DNA of 12,111 bases from Gammaproteobacteria bacterium. Lineage in GTDB: Bacteria; Pseudomonadota; Gammaproteobacteria; Steroidobacterales; Steroidobacteraceae. The translations under genes were made by a program, and so were the position numbers. The stretch covers positions 1-12,111 of the forward strand of contig JAOUGR010000030.1 of NCBI GenBank assembly GCA_029857655.1, in the 5' to 3' direction. Of this stretch, positions 1 to 7,600 are shown one piece after another. The first letter of the stretch is position 1. Every line of letters begins with the position of its first letter. The notes under the pieces were generated by a model. It saw only the letters and a list, made by a program, of their open reading frames with translations. It ran no database searches and had not been told where the DNA came from.

Positions 1-1425
1 ACGCTGGGCGTCTCGGCCTCGTACGTGATGCTGTTCGTGCTGTTCGGCGCGTTCATGGAAAAAAGCGGCACCGGGCAGCTGTTCATGGATTTCGCCCTGT
101 CCATCACCGGACGCTACGCCGGCGGCCCGGGCAAGGTCGCGGTGGTGAGCTCGAGCCTCTTTGGCACGGTGTCGGGCAGCGCGGTGGCGAACGTCATGGT
201 GGACGGCCCGATCACCATTCCGCTGATGAAGCGCACGGGCTTCCGTCCGCCCTTTGCGGCCGCGGTCGAGGCCGTGGCTTCAACGGGCGGCCAGCTGATG
301 CCGCCGATCATGGGCGCGGCGGCCTTCGTCATGGCCGAGTTTCTCGCGGTGCCTTACGCGCAGGTGGCGCTGTGGGCGCTGGTGCCGGCACTGCTCTACT
401 ACCTGGCGGTGTTCTTCGCGGTGCATTTCGAAGCCAAGCGCTACAAGCTCATGGGCGTTCCGGCCGCGGAGCTGCCGCGCTTCGGGCAGGTGATGCTGAT
501 GCGCGGCCACCTGTTCGTGCCGATCCTGATCGTGCTGTTCGGCCTGATGGCCGGCTACTCGGCGCCGCTGTGCGCGCTGGTGGGCGCGCTCTCCTGCCTG
601 CCGCTGGCCATGCTGCGCCGCTCGACGCGCGCCGGCATTGGCTGGAAGTCGATCATCGACGCACTGGAAGAAGGCGCGCGCAATACCCTCGCCGTCGCCA
701 TGGCCTGCGCCTGCGCCGGCATCGTCATCGCCAGCGTCACCATTACCGGCCTGGGCATCGTCTTTACGCAACTGGTGGTGGCGCTGGCGCAGGACCAGCT
801 CATCCTCGCCCTCATCCTCACGGCCATGGCCGGCATCATCCTCGGCATGGGCATGCCGACCACGCCCGCCTACATCATGATGGTGGCGCTGCTGGTGCCG
901 GCGGTGGTCAAGCTCGCCGTGTCGGGCTGTCCCGAGCCGATCACGCCGGAATGCAAGAGCTCGATGACGCCGGCCGCGCACATGTTCGCCTTTTACTTCG
1001 CCATCCTGTCGGCGATCACGCCGCCGGTGGCGCTGGCGATCTTCGCCGCGGCGGGCCTCGCCAAGGCCAACATGTGGGAGTCGGGATTCGCCGCCATGCG
1101 CGCAGCGGCACCCGCCTACATCGTGCCCTTCATGTTCGTCTACGAACCGGCGCTGCTGCTGGTGTCGAAGAACTGGGCCGCGGACTGGCCCCATGTGTTC
1201 TGGGTGGTGGTCACCGCTTGCACGGGCGTCATTGGCCTGGCTGGCGGCCTGTTCGGCTGGCTGATCGGCTTCGCCTCGGCCTGGCAGCGCGCCGTGCTGA
1301 TCGTCGGCGCGCTGTGCCTGATCAAGCCGGGGGTCTACACCGACTTCGTCGGCTTCGGGCTGCTGGCGCTGGTGGTTGGCGTGCAGCTCGTGGCGCGGCG
1401 GCGCGTGGCCGAAGCGACTCCCTAA
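1..1425 (+). CDS. TRAP transporter fused permease (DctM-like, 4TM/12TM fusion), C-terminal part
   Basis: Integral inner-membrane permease of a tripartite ATP-independent periplasmic (TRAP) transporter, which imports organic acids or similar solutes using an ion gradient and a periplasmic binding protein. The frame is open from base 1, so the gene starts upstream and only about 474 codons are present. Family signatures are a GTVSGSAVANV segment (about 163-195), a GQLMPPIMGAAAF segment (about 289-327) and the hallmark GMGMPTTPAYI (about 844-876), set among many hydrophobic segments. The last roughly 115 residues, after the EPALLL segment near 1144, are further hydrophobic stretches like the C-terminal DUF3394 extension of fused TRAP permeases; they end in a basic tail. 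Fused permeases of this kind usually pair with a TAXI-type binding protein, which would lie upstream. The substrate cannot be read from the sequence. The internal GTG/ATG codons near 25 are not the true start. Confidence 0.93.
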   Translation, partial: TLGVSASYVMLFVLFGAFMEKSGTGQLFMDFALSITGRYAGGPGKVAVVSSSLFGTVSGSAVANVMVDGPITIPLMKRTGFRPPFAAAVEAVASTGGQLMPPIMGAAAFVMAEFLAVPYAQVALWALVPALLYYLAVFFAVHFEAKRYKLMGVPAAELPRFGQVMLMRGHLFVPILIVLFGLMAGYSAPLCALVGALSCLPLAMLRRSTRAGIGWKSIIDALEEGARNTLAVAMACACAGIVIASVTITGLGIVFTQLVVALAQDQLILALILTAMAGIILGMGMPTTPAYIMMVALLVPAVVKLAVSGCPEPITPECKSSMTPAAHMFAFYFAILSAITPPVALAIFAAAGLAKANMWESGFAAMRAAAPAYIVPFMFVYEPALLLVSKNWAADWPHVFWVVVTACTGVIGLAGGLFGWLIGFASAWQRAVLIVGALCLIKPGVYTDFVGFGLLALVVGVQLVARRRVAEATP

Positions 1426-1460
1426 CCGGATACGGCCTCCGGAATTCCCTGACAGTTCTT

Positions 1461-1481
1461 GACGGTGGGCCTGCCACCGTC
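1461..1481. repeat. Inverted repeat, 8-bp arms, 5-nt loop
   Basis: Perfect hairpin GACGGTGG / CCACCGTC with loop GCCTG, 35 nt after the TRAP permease stop. It could help end the upstream transcript, but no T tract follows directly, so it is not a classic intrinsic terminator. An operator or mRNA 3'-end stabiliser is also possible. Confidence 0.6.
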
Positions 1482-1488
1482 CACAACG

Positions 1489-1505
1489 CGTTGCGGTCCG
1501 CAACG
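1489..1505. repeat. Inverted repeat, 8-bp arms around a single base
   Basis: Near-perfect palindrome CGTTGCGG-T-CCGCAACG, 7 nt beyond the preceding hairpin. It partly overlaps a second palindrome, CAACGCGTTG (1485-1494), so two alternative pairings compete for the same bases. As DNA it has the form of a dimeric regulator site; as RNA it would make a 6- to 7-bp stem. It lies about 70 bp upstream of the probable -10 box of the RTX gene. Confidence 0.55.
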
Positions 1506-1572
1506 TGCCAGCACTTTCCAAGATAGCTGCTCTCACTGGATCGGGGGATAGTTTTTTTTCGCGCAGTGGAAC

Positions 1573-1578
1573 TAGAAT
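1573..1578 (+). promoter_or_regulatory. Probable -10 box of the RTX gene
   Basis: TAGAAT differs from the sigma-70 consensus TATAAT at one base and would place the transcript start near 1585, giving a leader of about 60 nt. No convincing -35 hexamer is present at 16-18 bp; the region there is the left edge of an eight-T tract (1552-1559). The same hexamer with a similar context occurs before the hydratase gene at 11243. Confidence 0.45.
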
Positions 1579-1631
1579 TTGCGCGCCCGACCACGCGGTC
1601 TTCAGCGTGCGAAATGCGGTTGGCCTTGCCC

Positions 1632-1639
1632 GGAGGGGG
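1632..1639 (+). promoter_or_regulatory. Shine-Dalgarno of the RTX gene
   Basis: GGAGGGGG ends 5 nt before the ATG at 1645. This decides the start: the frame stays open upstream to a TTG at 1579, but that codon has no ribosome-binding site and lies only one base past the likely -10 box. Confidence 0.8.
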
Positions 1640-1644
1640 TTGAG

Positions 1645-4600
1645 ATGACCACGCTGCAAATCACGTTCGTTTCCGAAAGCGCCGGCTACAGGAACACGCT
1701 CGGCTACTACAACAAGCGCACCGGCGAAGTCGAGATCCTCTTCCTCGACACCAACGACGACGGCCGCAGGGCGGGCATCTCGGCCGGCGACACGGCAACG
1801 TTCGAGGTTGATCAGGCCGATCTCGACGCCGGGAACATCGGCTTCTTCATCATCCCGAACGGTGCCGACATCTACGGCACGGGCAGGCACAGCAAGCTCA
1901 ACGGACCGCTCAGCTTCGAGATCGACAAGAAGGGCGACGGCCATATCGTCGACGCGCGCGGGCGCGACCTGAAGGGCGAGCAGGGCCAGATCATCTTCAC
2001 CGACCCGGCGCTCAACAAGAAGGACGTCGACTACACGAAGGGCGATGACGACGCGAACGGCATCCTCGGGCAGATCGCCTTCGAGGACCTGGTCAGGAAG
2101 AGCAACCGGGACTTCAACGACCTCGTCATCGATGTCAAGGCGATCCAACCCAACCGGCCGCCCGTGGTCGAGGACCAGGCGTTCAGCGTCGCGGAGAACT
2201 CCGCGGGCGGCACCCTCGTCGGCCAGGTTGCGGCGAGCGATCCGGACGCGGGACAGACGCTCACCTACGCCATCGTCGGTGGCAACGAAAGTGGCGCATT
2301 TGCCATCGATGCGTCCACGGGCGCGATTACGGTCTCCGACCCGAGCAAACTCGACTTCGAGAGCCCGGACCTGGCGTCTTACGCGCTCACCGTCCAAGTG
2401 ACCGACAACGGCAGCGGCGCGCTGGCCGTTACTGCCACCGTGAGTATCGGCGTGACCGACGTACTCGAAGCACTGGTCGGCACGCCTGGCGATGACACGC
2501 TCATTGGAGGCCCAGGCAGTGACGCAATCTACGGCCTTGCGGGTAACGATCTACTGATCGGACTCGGCGGCGATGATCAGCTTTACGCAGGACCCGGTAA
2601 CGACTTGCTTCGTGGCGATGCTGGCAACGACCTGCTCGACGGCGGGGTGGTGGCGGACTTCCAGTCTGATTTGGGGTTCCGTGACTTCGATCGGGTGGAC
2701 TACAGCACCTCGCCCGCGGGGGTGAATGCAAATCTGGAGACCGGCACGGCGTTCGATGGCTGGGGCGGCGTCGACACGTTGATCGGCATCGAGGCGATCA
2801 ACGGTTCTATGCACAACGACGTGCTCACGGGCTCTGACGCGTTCAGCGAGAACTTCCACGGCGGCGCGGGCGACGACTTCATTGACGGCGGCGGCGGCAA
2901 TGATCGCGCCGAGTATTTTGATGCCGCGTCGGGCGTGACGATCAATCTGGGCGGTTTCGGCGGTTTCGCCGACTCGACGGGGACTGTAAGCGGCGACTTC
3001 TCGGTGGGCTTCGACACGCTCCTCGATGTCGAGTTGTTCGTTGGCTCGGAGTTCGCCGACACCTACAACGTGGGCTGGTTCCTGAGCGGCAGCGCGCCTG
3101 GCGGATTTCTCTCCAGCTTCAACGCGTTCGAAGGTCGGGGTGGCGACGACCAAATCTTCGGCAATGGCGCGACGCGCATCGAGTACACGAACGCTACTGG
3201 CCCAGTGACGGTTGATTTCGGGCTGGGAATGGCCTGGGGCGACGCCTCGGTGGGCACCGACATCTTCTTTGGCGTCAGCCAGGTGCGCGGCTCGGCTTAC
3301 AGCGACACGCTGCTGGGCAGCACCTTCTTCAGCAACGAGAGTTTCGACGGCCGCGGCGGCGACGACTTCATCGACGGCAAGCAGGGTTTCGATCGCGCCG
3401 ACTACGCCTTCAACGGTCCGGCCTCGGTGGGGCTTATGGTGAACCTCGCTGCCGGCACGGTGGTAGGCGACCCGGTGTTCTCGGGCACCGACACCTTGAG
3501 GAGCATCGAGTCGATCCGCGGCACGCACCTGGCGGATACCTATGACGCCACGGGCTTCTCGCCGTTCAGCACCAACGCCGGCTCGCTCGGCACGCTGAAC
3601 GAGTTCGAGGGCATGGCCGGTGACGACACGGTGATCGGCAACGGGAGCACGCGCATCAGCTACGCGCTCGCGCGCGAGGGCGTGACGGTCGACCTGCTCG
3701 CCGGCATTGCGGTGGGCGGTGCTTCGGTCGGCACCGACACCCTGCTGGGCGGCATCGTCGAGATGCGCGGCTCGAACTTCGACGACGTGCTGATGGGCAC
3801 GTCCAACGGCACGCTGTTCGCCGAGATCTACGAAGGACTCGGAGGGAACGACACCTTCAGCGGCCGGGGCGGCGTCGACAAGGCCATCTACGGCACGGCC
3901 GGCGTCAGCGGCATCACGGTAGTGATGGCCACGGCCGCCGGCTCGAACATCGGCACCGTGACCGGCGACTCGGCGGTCGGCACCGACACGCTGATCGACA
4001 TCGCGTTCGTCCAGGGAACGTTCCTCGACGACACGTACGACGCGACCGGCTATTTCAGCCCGGTCACGGGTCTGGGCAACTTCAACGAATTTGAGGGCGC
4101 CGGCGGCAACGACACGATCATCGGCAACGGTGGTACGCGGGTGTCGTACCTGAGCTCGTGGTCCGGGGTCACGGTCGATCTGGGCCTGGGGACGGCGAGC
4201 AGCCCGGCGACGGGCACGGACACGCTGATCAATATATTCAACGTGCGCGGCTCGAACTTGGACGACACGCTGCTCGGGGGCGCCGCCAACGACACCTTCG
4301 AGGGCCGCGGCGGCTTCGACTTCATCGACGGCGGCGCGGGCTTCGACCTCGTACGTTACGACAACGGCTCGTTCGGCGGCGGCCAGTTCGTCGCCGACGC
4401 GACAGGCGCGTTCAACACCTTTGCGCCGGGCCATGACAACGACTTCCTGGTGAACGTCGAGGCGATCCGGGGCAGCAACTTCGACGACACGTTCGACGGA
4501 TCCACCTCGTTCCTCGGCTACACCTTCGATGCGCGCGGCGGCAACGACACGCTCATCGGCTCGCAGGGCAACGACACCCTGCTCGGCGGCGACGGCAACG

Positions 4601-7600
4601 ACCTGCTGCGCGGCAACCAGGGCTTCGATTTCCTTGACGGCGGTTTCGGCCAGGACCGGTTCGACTTCGACTTCCTCTGGGATGGCGTCGACACCATTGC
4701 CAACTTTGAAAACTTTCCGGGCGGCGACGTGCTCGACATCGCCGACCTGCTCGCCTTCTCCACCAGCTACGCGGGCGGCGCCGGCGGGCCGCTGTCGGAC
4801 TTCGTGCGGCTCGAGGCCATAGGGCCTGACGCCCAGCTGCAGATCGACCCCGACGGCAGCGCCAGCGCCCAAACGTGGCAGCCCCTCGCCATCCTGCTCG
4901 GTCGCGGTGGGGTCGACCTATTCATGCTGCAGGCCGGGGGCAATCTGTTAGTCGAGGCCAGCGGAGGCATCACACTGTTTGGCACTTCTGCGGACGACAT
5001 ACTCATTGGGGGCCCAGGCAATGACGCGATTTATGGACTCTTGGGCAATGATTTCCTGCGTGGCGGCGCCGGCAACGACCTGCTCGACGGCGGCGTGGTG
5101 GCCGACTATCAATCCGATGTCGGCTTCCGAGACAACGACCGCGCCGACTACAGCACCGCGATCTTCGGGGTGGATGTCAACTTGGCCACTGGCATCGCCC
5201 AGGATGGCGAAGGTGGCACCGACACGCTGATTGGCATCGAGTCCGTCAATGGTTCGATGTTCAACGACGTGCTCACGGGCTCGAGCGCGTTCAGCGAGAA
5301 CTTCCACGGCGGTGCCGGCAACGACACGATCCACGGCGGCGGCGGCTTCGACCGTGCCGAATACGCCGATGCGACGTCGATGGTGTGGATCAGCCTCGGC
5401 GGGTTTGGCGACTCGTCCGGAACAGTAAGCGGCGATGCATCAGTGGGCTTCGACACGCTGCTCGACGTCGAACAGTTCGTCGGCTCGGATTTCGCAGACT
5501 CCTACAGCGTCGGCTGGTTCATCAGCGGCAGCTTGCCTGGAGGATTTTTCAGCAGCTTCAATTCGTTCGAAGGCCGGGGCGGAAACGACTCCATCTCCGG
5601 CAACGGCAACACGCGCATTGACTACACGAGCGCCACGGGCGCGGTGAACGTCAGCCTTGCGACGGGCATTGCCACCGGCGACGCCTCGGTGGGCACCGAC
5701 ACCTTTACCGGCGTCAATGCGGTTCGCGGGTCGGCCTTCAATGACACGCTAGTCGGCGGCAATCCGTCAAGCGACGGCTTCGAATCCTTCGATGGCCGCG
5801 GCGGCAACGACTTCATCGACGGCGGCAGCGGCTGGGATCGGGCGGAATACTCGTTCAACGGGCCGATCGCAGGCGGCATCACGGTCCACCTAGCCGCAGG
5901 CACGGTAGTGGGCGACGTGGCGTTTACGGGTGCCGATACGCTGAGGAGCATCGAGGCGATCCGCGGCTCGCACCTGGATGACTGGTTCGACGCCACGGGC
6001 TTCTCGGGATTCAGCACCAATGCCGGCTCGTTCGGCACGCTGAACGAGTTCGAAGGCCTGGCGGGCAACGACACCATCATCGGCAACGGCAACACGCGCA
6101 TCATCTACGGCTTCGCCCGCGAAGGCGTGGTGGTCGACCTGCTGGCGGGCACGGCGGTGGGCGGCGCGTCGGTAGGCAGCGACACCATCCTCGGCGGCGT
6201 GTTCGAGGTGCGCGGCTCGAACTTCGACGACACGCTCGTCGGCTCGTCCGGCAATGACAACCTGTTCGGCGGCAACGGCAACGACGTGCTGCGCGGTGGC
6301 TTGGGTGCGGACTTCCTGGACGGCGGTTCGGGTTCGGACCGGTTCGACTTCGACAATCTGGGCGAAGCCGGCGACGTCGTCGTCAACTTCGATGCGCTGC
6401 CCGGCGGCGACGCGATCGACATCGTGGACTTGCTCGCCTTCTCCACCGGCTACGCCGGCGGTGCCGGCGGGCCGCTGATGGACTTCGTGCGCGTCGAGAC
6501 CGCAGGGTTCGACACCCTGCTGCAGATCGACCCGGACGGCTTCTTCGGGCCCCTGGGTTGGCAGCTACTCGTCACGCTGGCCGGCATCTCGGGCCTCACG
6601 CTCGAGACGATGGTCAACGGCGGCAACCTCGTTTTCGACAACGGCGGCGGCGGCGGTATCACCCTGATCGGCACCCCGGGCAACGATTTCCTCGAAGGCG
6701 GACCCGGCGACGACACGCTGATCGGCGATCTGGGCAACGACCTCCTGCGCGGCAACGCCGGCAACGACGTGCTGGACGGCTTCGTCATCGCCGACCTGCA
6801 GTCGGACATCGGCTTCCGTGACAACGATCGCGCGGACTACAGCACGTCGCCTTCGGGCGTCGACGTCAATCTGCGCACGAACGTGGCGTTCGACGGCTTC
6901 GGCGGCATGGACACCCTGATCGGCATCGAGGCCGTGACCGGCTCGCCGTTCAACGATGTACTCGTCGGCTCGCACACCACGTTCAGCGAAAGCTTCCGCG
7001 GCGGTGCGGGGGACGACGTCATCGACGGCGGCGGCGGCAACGACCTTGCCGAGTACGCCGACGCGACTGGCCCGGTGACGATCACCCTGGGCTTTGGCAA
7101 TACCTCAGCGACCGTGAGCGGAGATGCATCGGTGGGCTTCGACACCCTCCTCGACGTCGAGCGCTTCCAGGGCACGATGTTCGCCGACATCTTCAACGCC
7201 GGCGGCTTCACCGGCGGCTTCAATTCGTTCGAAGGCCGTGGCGGCGACGACCAGATCACCGGCAACTGGGCGACGCGCATCGAGTACACGGGCGCCACCT
7301 CCGGCGTGGTGGTCGACCTCGACCTCGGTCAGGCCACGGGCGACGCCTCGGTCGGGACCGACACGTTCACGGGCGTCACCCAGGTGCGGGGGTCCGCTCA
7401 CGCCGACTCGTTCTACGGCGCGCTGTTCTTCAGCGACGAGAGCTTTGACGGCCGCGGCGGGGATGACTACATGGATGGGCGGCTCGGCTTCGACCGGGCC
7501 GACTACGCCTTCAACGGTCCGGTCGCCGTCGGCATCGACGTGGCCCTGGCCACAGGCACCGTCGTCGGCGACCCGGTGTTCACGGGCACCGACACGCTGC

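Noticed and set aside
372..1526. Plus-strand open frame overlapping the TRAP gene and running into the gap
   Set aside because: It is the +2-shifted shadow of the TRAP gene; the product is Arg/Gly/His-rich, and no ribosome-binding site or family resemblance is seen.
1552..1559. Eight-T tract as an intrinsic terminator for the TRAP operon
   Set aside because: No stable G+C-rich stem directly precedes it; the nearest hairpins end about 50 bp upstream. It may instead be part of the RTX promoter region.
1322..1594. Minus-strand 90-codon frame covering the gap before the RTX gene
   Set aside because: It overlaps the end of the TRAP gene, has no recognisable motif, and its start lies within the RTX leader.
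1579..1644. Extended RTX N-terminus from a TTG codon at 1579
   Set aside because: The extra 22 residues are Arg- and Cys-rich, unlike the Cys-free protein, and begin just past the -10 box. The ATG at 1645 has a strong Shine-Dalgarno.
280..2397. Long minus-strand open frame (705 codons) opposite the TRAP and RTX genes
   Set aside because: It runs antisense across two well-supported genes and their intergenic gap, and its product is a low-complexity Arg/Ala/Asp/Val-rich chain with no family motif. High G+C makes such antisense frames common.
2551..4872. Long minus-strand open frame (773 codons) opposite RTX super-repeat A
   Set aside because: It mirrors the repeated codons of the RTX gene, and its Val/Ala/Glu-rich product simply reflects the complement of Gly-Asn-Asp repeats.
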